Of a stretch of DNA of 39,239 bases, positions 8,339 through 18,162 are shown one piece after another. The DNA is from Candidatus Venteria ishoeyi (GTDB lineage Bacteria > Pseudomonadota > Gammaproteobacteria > Beggiatoales > Beggiatoaceae): NCBI RefSeq assembly GCF_030378065.1, contig NZ_JAUCGJ010000043.1, positions 1 through 39,239 of the forward strand. Reading direction: 5' to 3'. Position numbers and translations under genes: made by a program. The notes under the pieces are model-generated. The model saw nothing but the letters and a program-made list of their open reading frames with translations. It had not been told where the DNA came from and made no database searches. Each line of letters opens with the position of its first letter. Position 1 is the stretch's first letter.

Positions 8339-8908
8339 ATGTCAGAAGAACAGACTTTGCGCTGGTATGTGGTTCATGCCTATTCAGGCTTTGAAAAAAG
8401 TGTGGAACGTTCTTTAAAAGATCGTATTCGCCGCAGTCAATTGGAAGAGGCTTTTGGCAAGGATCCTGAGTCGGGTGAAATACACGTCTTGGTACCCACA
8501 GAGCCTGTGACTGAAATGCGCGAAGGCCGCAAAAGAACAACAGAGCGCAAACTTTATCCCGGTTATGTGCTCGTAGAAATGGCCATGAATGATGATACCT
8601 GGCATTTGGTCAGGGATGTGCCTAAGGTAATGGGCTTTATTGGTGGCACTAAAGAAAAACCTGCGCCTATCAGTGAACAGGAAGCCAATACAATTTTACA
8701 GCGCGTGCATGATAGCGCCGAGAAACCACGGCCTAAGATTCTGTTTGAAGTCGGTGAAGTGGTTCGGGTTATTGATGGCCCTTTCAATGACTTTAATGGC
8801 GTTGTTGAAGAAGTTAATTATGAGAAAAACCGTTTACGTGTCGCGGTATTGATTTTTGGGCGCTCAACGCCAGTTGATCTTGAGTTTACCCAGGTTGAAA
8901 AAGAATAA
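8339..8908 (+). CDS. nusG: Transcription elongation/antitermination factor NusG
   Basis: 189 residues. The N-terminal NGN domain ([19 protein letters not shown] through the [11 protein letters not shown] strand and [13 protein letters not shown]) binds the RNA polymerase clamp. The C-terminal KOW domain ([21 protein letters not shown]) binds Rho or ribosomal protein S10. It follows secE directly, as in nearly all bacteria, and is followed by a strong terminator before the ribosomal genes. Confidence 0.98.
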   Translation: MSEEQTLRWYVVHAYSGFEKSVERSLKDRIRRSQLEEAFGKDPESGEIHVLVPTEPVTEMREGRKRTTERKLYPGYVLVEMAMNDDTWHLVRDVPKVMGFIGGTKEKPAPISEQEANTILQRVHDSAEKPRPKILFEVGEVVRVIDGPFNDFNGVVEEVNYEKNRLRVAVLIFGRSTPVDLEFTQVEKE

Positions 8909-8911
8909 TCC

Positions 8912-8940
8912 ATAGAGACGTAGCCATGCTACGTCTCTAT
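8912..8940 (+). other. Perfect 12-bp hairpin after nusG
   Basis: ATAGAGACGTAG (8912-8923) pairs perfectly with CTACGTCTCTAT (8929-8940) around the 5-base loop CCATG. No T-run follows. It sits 9 bp ahead of the canonical terminator and probably protects or terminates the secE-nusG message together with it. Confidence 0.7.
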
Positions 8941-8948
8941 AATAAATA

Positions 8949-8998
8949 AACACAGTGCCCAGATGCTAAAACATTTGGGCGCTGTGTTTTGTTTTTTA
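8949..8998 (+). terminator. Rho-independent terminator of secE-nusG
   Basis: The stem AACACAG-T-GCCCA-G-ATG (8949-8965) pairs with CAT-T-TGGGC-G-CTGTGTT (8972-8988), including two G-U pairs, around loop CTAAAA. A T-rich tail (TTTTGTTTTTT) follows. Only ~48 bp remain before rplK, so the rplK promoter must overlap this region or transcription reads through. Confidence 0.85.
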
Positions 8999-9045
8999 TA
9001 GAAACGGGGAGCTGAAAAGCGTTTGCACCCAAGCAGGAGTTGAAC

Positions 9046-9480
9046 ATGGCGAAGAAAATTGTTGCCTATATTAAATTACAGGTGAAAGCCGGTCAGGCTA
9101 ATCCAAGTCCACCTGTTGGCCCGGCCTTAGGTCAGCATGGTTTGAATATTATGGAATTCTGCAAGGCTTTTAATGCCGCCACGCAGAGTTTGGAGCAGGG
9201 TTTGCCTGTTCCTGTTGTGATCACGGCTTACAGTGATCGTAGCTTTACTTTTGTCACCAAATCACCACCTGCCGCTGTTTTGCTGAAAAAAGCAGCCGGT
9301 ATTGCCAGTGGCAGTAAAACCCCTCATACCGATAAAGTTGGCAAGGTTAATCGCGAGCAAATGGAAGACATTGCGAAAACCAAATGGGAAGATCTGACTG
9401 CTGCGGACATGAATGCAGCAGTAAGAACCATTGCTGGCACTGCGCGTAGCATGGGTATTGAAACGGAAGGGGTGGAATAA
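9046..9480 (+). CDS. rplK: 50S ribosomal protein L11
   Basis: 144 residues. The N-terminal domain has [21 protein letters not shown] with the conserved prolines bound by thiostrepton-type antibiotics, and the C-terminal rRNA-binding domain ends in [10 protein letters not shown]11 forms the GTPase-associated centre with 23S rRNA helices 43-44. The ATG at 9046 has CAGGAGT 5 bases upstream. The last base of its stop codon (TAATG) is the first base of rplA, so the two are translationally coupled. Confidence 0.98.
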   Translation: MAKKIVAYIKLQVKAGQANPSPPVGPALGQHGLNIMEFCKAFNAATQSLEQGLPVPVVITAYSDRSFTFVTKSPPAAVLLKKAAGIASGSKTPHTDKVGKVNREQMEDIAKTKWEDLTAADMNAAVRTIAGTARSMGIETEGVE

Positions 9481-10181
9481 TGGCGAAGTTATCAAAACGC
9501 GCAAAAGCGATTAAAGAAAAAGTAGAGCCAGGCAAGGCTTATAATATCAGCGAAGCGCTGGACTTGTTGAAATCTCTGCCCTTGGCTAAATTTGCTGAAT
9601 CTGTTGATGTTTGCATTAATCTGGGTGTTGATCCACGCAAATCGGATCAGGTTGTGCGTGGTTCTACAGTATTACCTAACGGTACCGGTAAAGCGGTACG
9701 GGTTGCTGTTTTTACCCAGGGTGCTAATGCTGATGCGGCGACTGCCGCAGGTGCTGATATTGTCGGCATGGAAGATCTGGCGGCTCAGGTGAAAGCCGGA
9801 CAGATGGATTTTGATGTCGTAGTGGCTTCCCCGGATGCAATGCGCGTTGTGGGTCAGCTAGGCCAGATTTTAGGGCCGCGTGGTTTAATGCCTAACCCTA
9901 AAGTGGGTACAGTGACCCCTGATGTGGCAACAGCAGTTAAAAATGCAAAAGCCGGTCAGGTGCGTTATCGCACTGATAAATCAGGTATTATTCACTGTAA
10001 ACTGGCAAATACCAGTTTTGAAACCAGTGCAATTAAAGAGAATCTGGAAGCCCTGGTTAAGGATTTGAATAAAGGCAAGCCCAGCGCAGCAAAAGGTATT
10101 TACCTGAAAAAAATGACCGTTTCCACGACCATGGGGCCGGGACTGGCAGTTGATGTTGCTTCACTGGATATCAAATCATAA
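9480..10181 (+). CDS. rplA: 50S ribosomal protein L1
   Basis: 233 residues, full length. It includes the signature [15 protein letters not shown] and the [16 protein letters not shown] region. L1 forms the mobile stalk at the E site and in E. coli represses the L11 operon mRNA. It overlaps rplK by one base. It is followed by a 301-bp gene-free leader before rplJ. Confidence 0.98.
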   Translation: MAKLSKRAKAIKEKVEPGKAYNISEALDLLKSLPLAKFAESVDVCINLGVDPRKSDQVVRGSTVLPNGTGKAVRVAVFTQGANADAATAAGADIVGMEDLAAQVKAGQMDFDVVVASPDAMRVVGQLGQILGPRGLMPNPKVGTVTPDVATAVKNAKAGQVRYRTDKSGIIHCKLANTSFETSAIKENLEALVKDLNKGKPSAAKGIYLKKMTVSTTMGPGLAVDVASLDIKS

Positions 10182-10482
10182 TCTGCTTGAAAAAAATTTT
10201 TGGGACTATTGAGCATTCTTTTTTAGGGAAACTCAATAGTCGTCAAAGACCGCAGATATTTCAAAAAATGGAATTTAATTGCATCTAAAGATGCTGTCTG
10301 CGCAGACGACAAACGAAAATCGATATCAGGATTTTCAGTGCGTCGTAAGGTATGAAAAAAATCTGAGGTTAATTATCAGTATTTTGTTTATACCTAATAG
10401 GCGTGAATGGTTAAACCATTCATACAACTCTTGGTTGAATGCGTTGTTACGTTTTCAACCTCTCCGTTAATGAGGTAAGCAA
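10182..10482 (+). promoter_or_regulatory. rplJ leader region (probable L10 autoregulatory leader)
   Basis: These 301 bases without a gene lie between rplA and rplJ, where gammaproteobacteria carry the leader that binds the L10-(L7/L12) complex to repress translation. A hairpin GACTATTGAG/CTCAATAGTC is visible (10204-10213 with 10232-10241), and further short stems such as GTCTGCGCAGAC follow. The binding site itself is inferred from position. A promoter here is likely, as in E. coli, but I could not identify one confidently. Confidence 0.55.
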
Positions 10483-11013
10483 GTGATTAAGCTTGAAGAT
10501 AAGCGCGCCATTGTTGCAGAAATCGCTGAAGTCGCATCCAATGCTTACTCTGCCGTGATTGCAGAATATCGCGGAATGAGTGTTGGTGACATGACGGAGT
10601 TGCGAGTTAAAGCGCGTGAAGGTGGTGTGTTTCTGAAAGTTGTCAGAAACACGCTGGCTCGCCGCGCAGTACAAGGTACCGAGTTTGAATGTATGGTGGA
10701 CGCTTTAAGCGGCCCCGTGATACTGGCCTTTTCTATGGAAGAGCCTGGTGCTGCGGGTCGTATTGTTAAAGACTTCGCCAAAGACAATGATAAACTGGTG
10801 GTTACAGGTGTCGCGATGAGCGGCCAATTGATGCCAGCAGAAGCCATTGAAAAACTCGCGAAGATGCCAACTTACGATCAGTCCATCAGCATGCTGATGT
10901 CGGTGATGAAAGCACCGATTGAGAAATTTGTTCGTACCCTGGCAGAGCCTCATGCAAAACTGGTTCGTACCCTCGCAGCCGTTCGCACAGAAAAAGAGCA
11001 AGAAGCTGCTTAA
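10483..11013 (+). CDS. rplJ: 50S ribosomal protein L10
   Basis: 176 residues, about 10 more than E. coli L10. The N-terminal rRNA-binding domain holds EYRGMSVGDMTELR and VVRNTLARRA. The C-terminal helix that anchors L7/L12 dimers ends in LAAVRTEKEQEAA. The start is GTG at 10483, with GAGGT 6 bases upstream. L10 is the base of the L12 stalk. It is followed 43 bp later by rplL. Confidence 0.97.
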   Translation: MIKLEDKRAIVAEIAEVASNAYSAVIAEYRGMSVGDMTELRVKAREGGVFLKVVRNTLARRAVQGTEFECMVDALSGPVILAFSMEEPGAAGRIVKDFAKDNDKLVVTGVAMSGQLMPAEAIEKLAKMPTYDQSISMLMSVMKAPIEKFVRTLAEPHAKLVRTLAAVRTEKEQEAA

Positions 11014-11056
11014 TTGCAGTTTTTTCTCACTACTTTTTAATTTTTAGGAGTACTCA

Positions 11057-11434
11057 ATGTCCCTGTCTAATGATGAAATTTTAGAAGCCATTGCCAATAA
11101 AAGCGTAATGGAAGTTGTTGATCTGATCACCGCAATGGAAGAAAAATTCGGTGTGTCTGCCGCTGCGGCTGTTGCTGTTGCAGCACCAGCAGGTGATGGT
11201 GGTGGTGAAGCCGCTGCTGAACAGACTGAATTTGATGTGATGATGACCAGCTTTGGCGCTAATAAAGTATCAGTGATTAAAGCCGTTCGCGGTATCACTG
11301 GTCTGGGCCTGAAAGAAGCTAAAGCAATGGTTGAAGGCGCACCAGTTGCAGTGAAAGAAGGCGTTAGCAAAGACGAAGCAGCAGACGTTCAGAAACAGCT
11401 TGAAGAAGCTGGTGCCAGCGTTGAAGTAAAATAA
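11057..11434 (+). CDS. rplL: 50S ribosomal protein L7/L12
   Basis: 125 residues. The N-terminal dimerisation domain ([21 protein letters not shown]), an Ala/Gly-rich hinge (about 35-55) and the C-terminal factor-binding domain with [15 protein letters not shown] are all present. This acidic stalk protein recruits EF-Tu, EF-G and other GTPases. A strong AGGAG site precedes the ATG. Its 3' flank carries a palindromic element and two terminator-like hairpins before rpoB. Confidence 0.98.
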   Translation: MSLSNDEILEAIANKSVMEVVDLITAMEEKFGVSAAAAVAVAAPAGDGGGEAAAEQTEFDVMMTSFGANKVSVIKAVRGITGLGLKEAKAMVEGAPVAVKEGVSKDEAADVQKQLEEAGASVEVK

Positions 11435-11446
11435 AATAGTTTTTAA

Positions 11447-11520
11447 CTGAGTTACGAAAAAGCTTCATTTTTATGCTTTAAAGCATAAAAAAGCCGCTTT
11501 TTCTCCACGCTGATTTTTGA
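11447..11520 (+). repeat. Palindromic intergenic element, copy 1 (after rplL)
   Basis: The order is CTGAGTTACG, then a nested hairpin, then CTCCACGCTGA. The outer stem GAAAAAGC (11456-11463) pairs with GCTTTTTC (11496-11503), and the inner stem TTTATGC/GCATAAA lies inside. The same framework, with a different hairpin stem, recurs after rpoB (15960-16095) and, inverted, after rpoC (22504-22577). Stems differ in sequence but keep pairing. Confidence 0.7.
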
Positions 11521-11597
11521 AGAGTCCAGGAAAAGCTAAGATTCAAAGTAAAATCAATCAGCGTATGTAATATCAGTTATTGATTATTTTATAAATT

Positions 11598-11636
11598 AAA
11601 AATTAGTACCTGGATACCAGGTACTAATTTTTATTT
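11598..11636 (+). terminator. Terminator/attenuator in the rplL-rpoB spacer (first)
   Basis: A perfect 16-bp stem, AAAAATTAGTACCTGG (11598-11613) with its complement (11617-11632), has loop ATA and a T-rich end. E. coli has a partial terminator between rplL and rpoB that lowers RNA polymerase subunit synthesis relative to ribosomal proteins; this is the likely equivalent. The rest of the 431-bp gap (11435-11865) has only the element before it and the hairpin after it. Confidence 0.75.
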
Positions 11637-11722
11637 GAATGTTTTTGGACGGTTCCTTGGGAACAAGCAACAATATTTAACAAACTGATTGAACACCCAA
11701 CGCAGATTTTGAAAAATATTTT

Positions 11723-11752
11723 AGCTGGTAGTGAAATACTGCCGGCTTTTTT
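11723..11752 (+). terminator. Second terminator-like hairpin before rpoB
   Basis: AGCTGGTAGT (11723-11732) pairs with ACTGCCGGCT (11738-11747) using two G-U pairs, around loop GAAAT, followed by six T. It lies ~114 bp before the rpoB ATG. With the hairpin at 11598 it makes a double attenuator, unless an unseen rpoB promoter lies between them. Confidence 0.65.
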
Positions 11753-11865
11753 GCGTTTATAAAAATAGTGCGCTGCAAATGCGCGGCGTGTTGCGTGTTT
11801 TATTATCGATTCTATCAGGCGATATCTTACCAAGTTTGTCGCTGTTTGCGGAGGCAGGAGTCATC

Positions 11866-14800
11866 ATGACCTATTCTTTTACAGAAAAAAAACGTATTCG
11901 TAAAGATTTTGGCGAATTGCCCTCAATTCTTGATGTACCCTATTTGTTGGCTACCCAAGTAAATTCTTATCAGTCTTTTTTGCAAAAAGACAAAACGCCT
12001 GATGGCAGAGAAAATCGTGGTTTGCATGGTGCATTCAGTTCCGTATTCCCCATTGAGGGTTATTCCGGGAACGCGACGCTGGAATATGTCAATTACCGTT
12101 TGGATAAACCCCCTTTTGATGTCACTGAATGTCAGATTCGCAGCATGACCTATGCCGCGCCCTTGCGTGTCAAAGTACGTCTGGTGGTTTATGACAAGGA
12201 CGCAAAAATCAAAACCGTCAAGGACATTAAAGAGCAGGAAGTCTATATGGGCGACCTGCCGTTGATGACGCAAAACGGTACCTTTGTGATTAATGGCACA
12301 GAGCGGGTGATTGTGTCACAGTTACATCGTTCTCCCGGCGTATTTTTTGACCACGACAAGGGTAAAACCCACTCTTCCGGTAAATTATTATTTTCCGCGC
12401 GGGTGATTCCCTATCGCGGTTCCTGGCTGGATTTTGAATTTGATCCCAAAGACAGCATTTTTGTACGCATTGACCGTCGTCGTAAATTACCTGCCTCCAT
12501 CTTATTGCGCGCACTCGGTTATAACAATAATGAAATGCTGGAAATGTTTTTTGAAACCAATGCGTTCAAGCGTGAAGGTGATGCGCTGAGAATGGAGTTG
12601 GTGCCGGAGCGTTTGCGTGGAGAAACGGCAGCATTTGATATTACCGGGCCAGATGGCGAAGTCATTATTGGGCAAGCTAAAAAAATTACCAAGCGCCATA
12701 TTAAAAAACTGGAAGCCGCTAATATTACCTCCCTGGAAGTCCCCGGCGACTTTATGCTCAGCAAGGTCATCGCGCATGACATCATCGATACCTCAACGGG
12801 AGAGATCCTGTTTCCTGCCAATACTGAAATCACTGAAGAAGTATTGACTTCAATGATGATTGAAGGCATTAAAGAATTTAAAACATTGTTTACCAATGAT
12901 TTGGATCGAGGGCCTTTTTTATCTAATACTTTACGTATCGATCCTACAACAACACCGTTGGAAGCACAGGTCGAAATTTATCGCATGATGCGCCCCGGTG
13001 AGCCACCGACAAAAGAATCTGCCGAAGCCTTATTTAATAATCTGTTCTTCAGCGAAGACCGCTATGATCTCTCTGCGGTGGGTCGTATGAAATTTAACCG
13101 CAGAATTGGGCGCGAAGAAAGTACCGGTTCCGGCATCTTATCCAAAGAAGATATTCTGGATGTACTGAAAGAGCTGATTAATATCGGTAATGGCCTGGGT
13201 ACGGTTGATGATATTGACCACTTGGGTAACCGCCGTATTCGCAGCGTGGGTGAAATGGCAGAAAACCAGTTCCGTATTGGTCTGGTGCGGGTAGAACGCG
13301 CAGTTAAAGAGCGTTTGTCCTTGCCTGAGGTGGATGCCATGATGCCGCAGGAACTGATTAACGCCAAACCTGTATCCGCAGCGATTCGCGAGTTCTTCGG
13401 TTCCAGTCAATTGTCACAATTTATGGATCAGAATAATCCCTTATCCGAAGTGACGCATAAACGCCGTGTATCAGCCTTAGGCCCTGGTGGTTTGACTCGT
13501 GAACGCGCAGGTTTTGAGGTGCGTGACGTACATCCTACACATTATGGTCGTGTTTGCCCGATTGAAACCCCTGAAGGGCCGAACATCGGTTTGATTAACT
13601 CCCTGGCAGTTTATGCGCGCACTAATAAATATGGTTTCCTGGAAACGCCCTATCGTAAAGTTGTTGATGGCGTAGTTAAGGATGATATCGAATATTTGTC
13701 CGCGATTGAAGAAGGCCAGTTTGTGATTGCGCAGGCTAACGCGCCGCGTGATGAAAATGGTTTGATTAATGTTGAATTTGTACCTTGTCGTTATAAGGAA
13801 GAATTCACCTTAAAACCAGTTGCCGAAGTGGCTTATATGGACGTGTCACCACGTCAGATTGTCTCGGTTGCGGCGGCTTTGATTCCATTCCTGGAGCATA
13901 ATGATGCTAACCGCGCATTGATGGGATCAAACATGCAACGTCAGGCGGTACCGGTATTACGTGCTGAGAAACCCCTGGTAGGTACTGGCATTGAACGTGC
14001 CGTGGCTAAAGACTCCGGCGTGGTAGTCGTGGCGGATCGTGGCGGTATTGTTGATTCCGTTGATGCCTCGCGTATCGTGGTACGGGTTAATGATAAGGAA
14101 GTGATGGCAGATGAAGGTGGGGTGGATATTTATACCCTGACCAAATATACCCGCTCCAATCAGAATACCTGTATTAACCAAAGGCCACTGGTGAGAGCCG
14201 GTGATAAAATCAGCAAAGCTGATGTGCTGGCTGATGGCCCATCGACCGACTTGGGAGAGTTGGCGTTGGGACAGAATATGCGCGTGGCGTTTATGCCTTG
14301 GAACGGTTACAACTTTGAGGATTCTATCCTTATTTCCGAGCGCGTTGCCGAAGAAGATCGCTTCACCTCAATTCATATTGTGGAATTAACCGCAGTCGCG
14401 CGTGATACCAAATTAGGGCCGGAAGAAATTACTGATGATATTCCTAATGTGTCGGAATCTGCGCTGAACAAACTCGATGGTGCGGGTATTGTGCATATTG
14501 GCGCGGAAGTGCGCCCCGGTGATATTCTGGTGGGTAAGGTTACACCAAAAGGTGAAACCCAGCTCACACCGGAAGAAAAACTGCTGAGAGCGATTTTCGG
14601 TGAAAAAGCCTCTGACGTGAAAGACAGTTCCTTGCGGGTGCCTTCCAGTACCTTTGGTACAGTCATTGACGTTCAGGTGTTCACCCGTGATGGCGTGGAA
14701 AAAGACAGTCGTGCGATTGAAATTGAGCAGGCGGAGTTGATTAAAATCCGTAAGGATTTAAATGATCAGCAGCGTATTCTGGAGGAAGATACTTTCCAGC

Positions 14801-15963
14801 GTTTGCAAAAATCTTTGAATAATAAAGTCGCTTTACGTGGTCCCAATGGTCTCAAAGCCAGTGCTAAAATCACTAAAAGCTATCTGAAAGAACTGCCTCA
14901 TGAGCAGTGGTTTGACATTGTCTTAAAAGAAGACGAGCTTAATACACAATTAGAGCGTGCCAAAGAACAATTGCAGAAACATCGCCGTATGGGGGATGAG
15001 CTGCTGGAAGAAAAACGCCGTAAATTAGCCGCTGGCGATGATTTAGCGCCCGGCGTATTAAAAATGGTCAAGGTGCATCTGGCGGTAAAACGCCGCATTC
15101 AGCCCGGAGACAAGATGGCGGGACGGCATGGAAACAAAGGGGTTATTTCCATGATTGTGCCGGTTGAAGACATGCCGTTTATGGCTGATGGCAGCCCGGT
15201 GGATATTGTCTTAAATCCATTGGGGGTACCTTCGCGTATGAATATCGGGCAGGTGCTGGAAACCCATCTGGGCATGGCAGCTAAAGGCATTGGTTATAAA
15301 ATCAACCAAATGCTGGATGATTATCGCCGTGAGGAAGAAGATAAGCAGGCACGCGTCGATAAACTGCGCAGCTTTATGGAAGAAGTCTATAACAGTCGTG
15401 GCAAAAAAGAAGACCTCGACAGCTTCAGTGATGAAGAACTGTTGGAAATGGGACATAATCTGAAACGTGGTGTACCCATGGCAACGCCAGTATTTGATGG
15501 TGCCAGTGAAAATGACATTAAGAAAATGCTGACCCTGGCAGACCTGCCTGACAGTGGGCAAATGCAATTATACGATGGACGTACCGGCGAGCCTTTTGAA
15601 CGTAAGGTGACAGTGGGTTATATGCACATGCTGAAACTCAATCACCTGGTGGATGACAAAATGCACGCACGTTCCACCGGGCCTTATAGTTTGGTAACGC
15701 AACAGCCATTGGGCGGTAAGGCACAATTTGGTGGGCAGCGTTTCGGGGAAATGGAAGTCTGGGCGCTGGAAGCCTATGGCGCAGCGTATACCTTGCAGGA
15801 AATGCTGACAGTGAAATCCGATGATGTGAACGGGCGTACCAAAATGTATAAAAACATAGTTGATGGTGATCATCGAATGGAAGCAGGTATGCCGGAATCC
15901 TTTAATGTGCTGGTGAAAGAAATCCGCTCATTGGGGATTGATATGGAGTTGGATCGGGATTAA
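11866..15963 (+). CDS. rpoB: DNA-directed RNA polymerase subunit beta
   Basis: 1365 residues. ATG 11866 is chosen because [16 protein letters not shown] is the family N-terminus and GCAGGAG lies 5 bases upstream; the frame is open further upstream but has no family match. Beta forms one jaw of the catalytic cleft. The rifampicin region is recognisable ([19 protein letters not shown], then [13 protein letters not shown]), with the wild-type residues usual for sensitivity. The C-terminus has [21 protein letters not shown] and ends near [11 protein letters not shown]. The stop lies inside the arm of the palindromic element at 15960. Unlike in almost all bacteria, rpoC does not follow directly: two unrelated genes intervene. 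Confidence 0.99.
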   Translation: MTYSFTEKKRIRKDFGELPSILDVPYLLATQVNSYQSFLQKDKTPDGRENRGLHGAFSSVFPIEGYSGNATLEYVNYRLDKPPFDVTECQIRSMTYAAPLRVKVRLVVYDKDAKIKTVKDIKEQEVYMGDLPLMTQNGTFVINGTERVIVSQLHRSPGVFFDHDKGKTHSSGKLLFSARVIPYRGSWLDFEFDPKDSIFVRIDRRRKLPASILLRALGYNNNEMLEMFFETNAFKREGDALRMELVPERLRGETAAFDITGPDGEVIIGQAKKITKRHIKKLEAANITSLEVPGDFMLSKVIAHDIIDTSTGEILFPANTEITEEVLTSMMIEGIKEFKTLFTNDLDRGPFLSNTLRIDPTTTPLEAQVEIYRMMRPGEPPTKESAEALFNNLFFSEDRYDLSAVGRMKFNRRIGREESTGSGILSKEDILDVLKELINIGNGLGTVDDIDHLGNRRIRSVGEMAENQFRIGLVRVERAVKERLSLPEVDAMMPQELINAKPVSAAIREFFGSSQLSQFMDQNNPLSEVTHKRRVSALGPGGLTRERAGFEVRDVHPTHYGRVCPIETPEGPNIGLINSLAVYARTNKYGFLETPYRKVVDGVVKDDIEYLSAIEEGQFVIAQANAPRDENGLINVEFVPCRYKEEFTLKPVAEVAYMDVSPRQIVSVAAALIPFLEHNDANRALMGSNMQRQAVPVLRAEKPLVGTGIERAVAKDSGVVVVADRGGIVDSVDASRIVVRVNDKEVMADEGGVDIYTLTKYTRSNQNTCINQRPLVRAGDKISKADVLADGPSTDLGELALGQNMRVAFMPWNGYNFEDSILISERVAEEDRFTSIHIVELTAVARDTKLGPEEITDDIPNVSESALNKLDGAGIVHIGAEVRPGDILVGKVTPKGETQLTPEEKLLRAIFGEKASDVKDSSLRVPSSTFGTVIDVQVFTRDGVEKDSRAIEIEQAELIKIRKDLNDQQRILEEDTFQRLQKSLNNKVALRGPNGLKASAKITKSYLKELPHEQWFDIVLKEDELNTQLERAKEQLQKHRRMGDELLEEKRRKLAAGDDLAPGVLKMVKVHLAVKRRIQPGDKMAGRHGNKGVISMIVPVEDMPFMADGSPVDIVLNPLGVPSRMNIGQVLETHLGMAAKGIGYKINQMLDDYRREEEDKQARVDKLRSFMEEVYNSRGKKEDLDSFSDEELLEMGHNLKRGVPMATPVFDGASENDIKKMLTLADLPDSGQMQLYDGRTGEPFERKVTVGYMHMLKLNHLVDDKMHARSTGPYSLVTQQPLGGKAQFGGQRFGEMEVWALEAYGAAYTLQEMLTVKSDDVNGRTKMYKNIVDGDHRMEAGMPESFNVLVKEIRSLGIDMELDRD

Positions 15964-16095
15964 TTTAACCTGAGTTCGACGTAAGCTTCTTTTTGCGCTA
16001 ATCACGCAAAAAATCGCTTCCGTCTCACACTAAGTTTTTGATAGTGCATGATGGATTTAAGCATTTCTGGAAAAAAATCTTATATCGGACTCAGG
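15960..16095 (+). repeat. Palindromic intergenic element, copy 2 (after rpoB)
   Basis: The core runs from CTGAGTTCG (15970-15978) through a hairpin, TTTTTGCG (15990-15997) with CGCAAAAA (16005-16012), to GCTTCCGTCTCACACTAAG (16016-16034). The outer arms TTAATTTAACCTGAGTTCG and, at 16086-16104 inverted, CGGACTCAGGCTAATTTAA match at about 15 of 19 bases. It therefore resembles a small MITE whose left arm covers the rpoB stop codon. The 100 bp after it, up to the ATPase gene, show nothing definite. Confidence 0.7.
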
Positions 16096-16197
16096 CTAAT
16101 TTAATATTCACTTCCTAAAAAGAAAAAGGGATGCAACCTTTGAAGGGATATTATCTCTACAGGGGATTGCAAATTATGATTCATTTTGGGTGAAATC

Positions 16198-17394
16198 ATG
16201 GCTCATTTAAAAAAAATATCCATAAAAGGATTTAAGTCAATTCTGGATCAAGAAATTGAACTAGGGCGATTAAATATTTTTATTGGTACGAATGGCGCAG
16301 GAAAAAGTAATTTACTGGAAGCTATTGCCATGCTGTCAGCCTCTATTGAAGGGGGGATTGATTATGAGCGACTTTCCCGGCGTGGCGCAAGATTGTCATC
16401 GCCTGAAATTTTTCGTAGTGCTTTTAGAAATAAAGACAGAAAAAGCACATTTAGTATTGATGCCACTACAGATAACATTGTCTATCGAATGAGTATTAAT
16501 GCGGTAGATGGATTTTCATACCATTCAGAGTCATTAAAAAAAACCAGGAAAAATACCAGCTTATGTGGGCGCTCAAATAATGGCGCAACAATCAATGGAG
16601 TATCATTAAAAAGCAATATTGATAGGGAAAAAAGTATTATTCCAGTTTATCAGGCATTTGAAAATTCGCTGCCTGATTTATCCAGTTTGGAAAAGTTTTC
16701 TATTTATGCGCCCTCAACACCTATATTACGCGGTGTCGCAACCGATAACAGTAGCAAGTCACCACTGGGGCTGTACGGTGGTCGTCTCGCTGAATCGCTG
16801 AGAGAGTTGATTAATGAGGCATCTAAAAGTAAAGAGCTATTTCGTTTTTTTAAGCTTTTAGACTGGTTTCGTTCTATTGGTACAAGAGAAGAAGCAGACA
16901 GTAAACTTATTTCTGAACATATTAGTCTTGGTAGAAATGTTGTCACTTACACTGATAAGTTTATGAAAACAAATTTTAATGAGCTTTATGCTTATGATGT
17001 CAGTGAGGGGGCTTTATATATCTTGTTTGTTTTAGTGCTATTATCTCATAAGGAGTCTCCTGATTTTCTTGCTTTGGATAATGTCGATAATACGCTTAAC
17101 CCTGGTTTGGTTAGAAACTTAATGGAACAGATTTCTGACTTTATAGAAAAAGATAAAAATAAACAAGTTTTGCTGACAACCCATAATCCGACAACGTTAG
17201 ATGCGGTTGATTTATTTAATGAGGAACATAGACTTTTTGTTGTCAGCCGCAACAAGGATGGGCATACGCAAATAAAAAGAATTTCACCACCAGAAGGTAT
17301 GGATAGAAATGGCTGGCAAAAAACTTACTATGGAATGAAGCTATCACAAATCTGGCTTTCAGGTGCAATAGGTGGTTTGACACCTGGGTTTTAA
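16198..17394 (+). CDS. AAA ATPase (SMC/ABC-like, OLD/RloA-type), first gene of the rpoB-rpoC cassette
   Basis: 398 residues. The N-terminus ISIKGFKSILDQEIELGRLNIFIG is typical of RecF/SMC-like ATPases. The Walker A motif is GTNGAGKS (residues 30-37). An ABC-signature-like VSEGALYILFVLVLLS precedes a Walker B, LALDNVDNTLNP, in which the usual catalytic Glu after Asp294 is Asn295. TTHNP with His329 is the switch histidine. There are no membrane segments. ATG 16198 is preferred to TTG 16186, since GGGTGA then serves as ribosome site. The TOPRIM-like gene starts 2 bases after the stop, so the products probably form one complex, as in OLD, Gabija, PARIS and AbiL/RloAB-type defence pairs. Base composition is more AT-rich than rpoB/rpoC, suggesting transfer. 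Defence is inferred, not shown. Confidence 0.85.
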   Translation: MAHLKKISIKGFKSILDQEIELGRLNIFIGTNGAGKSNLLEAIAMLSASIEGGIDYERLSRRGARLSSPEIFRSAFRNKDRKSTFSIDATTDNIVYRMSINAVDGFSYHSESLKKTRKNTSLCGRSNNGATINGVSLKSNIDREKSIIPVYQAFENSLPDLSSLEKFSIYAPSTPILRGVATDNSSKSPLGLYGGRLAESLRELINEASKSKELFRFFKLLDWFRSIGTREEADSKLISEHISLGRNVVTYTDKFMKTNFNELYAYDVSEGALYILFVLVLLSHKESPDFLALDNVDNTLNPGLVRNLMEQISDFIEKDKNKQVLLTTHNPTTLDAVDLFNEEHRLFVVSRNKDGHTQIKRISPPEGMDRNGWQKTYYGMKLSQIWLSGAIGGLTPGF

Positions 17395-17396
17395 GA

Positions 17397-18149
17397 ATGG
17401 AAAAAGAGTTAGAATTTTTGCTGGTTTGCGAAGGCCCTACCGATATTGCTTTTCTGAAAAATTTAACAGCCAAAATTGGGGCGCAATTTAATACAGCAAT
17501 AAATATTAGAGAGTTAGCTCCGCAAAGAGATGCTACAACGGGTAGATACCCGCCTTTTGGTTGGACAAAAGTAAAGGCATGGTGTGAGCTATACTGTAAG
17601 CCAGATATAACAGAGCAAGCTAGTACCGTGCCACAGACATATAGTCATACATATTATTGGAAAGCACTATTGCTTGACAGTGATGGTCTGATTATCCAGA
17701 TGGATACAGATATTGCGGAAAAAATTACTGATTTTACTACTCATTTTGATGAAAATTATCTTGGTACAAGAAGGGACTTTTGTAATGAGGCTATTTTGTA
17801 TTGGTTAAATGAAACTCAGCAAACAATAGATAAAGCATATTTATTACTACCGAGCTTCGCTATAGAAACCTGGTTATTGGCATCGCATGACCCAGGTGAT
17901 GTTATTTTTCAAGATTTGGAGCAGCCATTTGATTACGAAGCCTTGTCTGACTTTGAAGATCGTCTTGTTAATCATGGATATAGTTCAAGATTTAATAATA
18001 GAAAAAATAAGCCTTGTTTGGAAAAGAAAAAAGAGCTTTATACTGACTATGCTAATACTGTTTTTGCACAGTTAGACAACATTCTAACAAGATGTCAAGA
18101 AGCTAATAAATACTATCAGTTTCTATCAGAAAATTGCCAAAATAATTGA
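17397..18149 (+). CDS. TOPRIM-like partner protein (DUF4276/RloB/AbiL-type), second gene of the cassette
   Basis: 250 residues, no membrane segments. LLVCEGPTD near the start matches the TOPRIM glutamate motif (Glu12). LLLDSDG (Asp94, Asp96) followed by MDTD gives the expected metal-binding acidic cluster. YLLLPSFAIETWLLA resembles the conserved IExWLLA segment of DUF4276-like proteins. TOPRIM proteins paired with SMC-like ATPases act as nucleases in several anti-phage systems, which makes a nuclease role plausible. Coupling is tight: the start follows the ATPase stop by 2 bases. Codon use is AT-rich like its partner. The rpoC start lies 105 bp beyond the stop. I do not recognise an exact family, and the TOPRIM assignment rests on these motifs only. 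Confidence 0.7.
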   Translation: MEKELEFLLVCEGPTDIAFLKNLTAKIGAQFNTAINIRELAPQRDATTGRYPPFGWTKVKAWCELYCKPDITEQASTVPQTYSHTYYWKALLLDSDGLIIQMDTDIAEKITDFTTHFDENYLGTRRDFCNEAILYWLNETQQTIDKAYLLLPSFAIETWLLASHDPGDVIFQDLEQPFDYEALSDFEDRLVNHGYSSRFNNRKNKPCLEKKKELYTDYANTVFAQLDNILTRCQEANKYYQFLSENCQNN

Positions 18150-18162
18150 TGTAAAAATTAAT
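18134..18162 (+). promoter_or_regulatory. Weak candidate promoter for rpoC
   Basis: TTGCCA (18134-18139, 5/6) lies 17 bp from ATTAAT (18157-18162, 4/6), in the last codons of the TOPRIM-like gene, ~90 bp before rpoC. If real, it would free rpoC from the cassette. AT-rich DNA gives such matches by chance. Confidence 0.25.

Noticed and set aside
11731-11865. Upstream extension of rpoB
   Set aside because: The added residues do not match RpoB, and a clear ribosome site precedes ATG 11866.
16198-18149. Cassette as an McrBC- or Gabija-type system by name
   Set aside because: There is no GTPase McrB motif and no UvrD-like helicase; only a general SMC-like ATPase plus TOPRIM pairing is supported.
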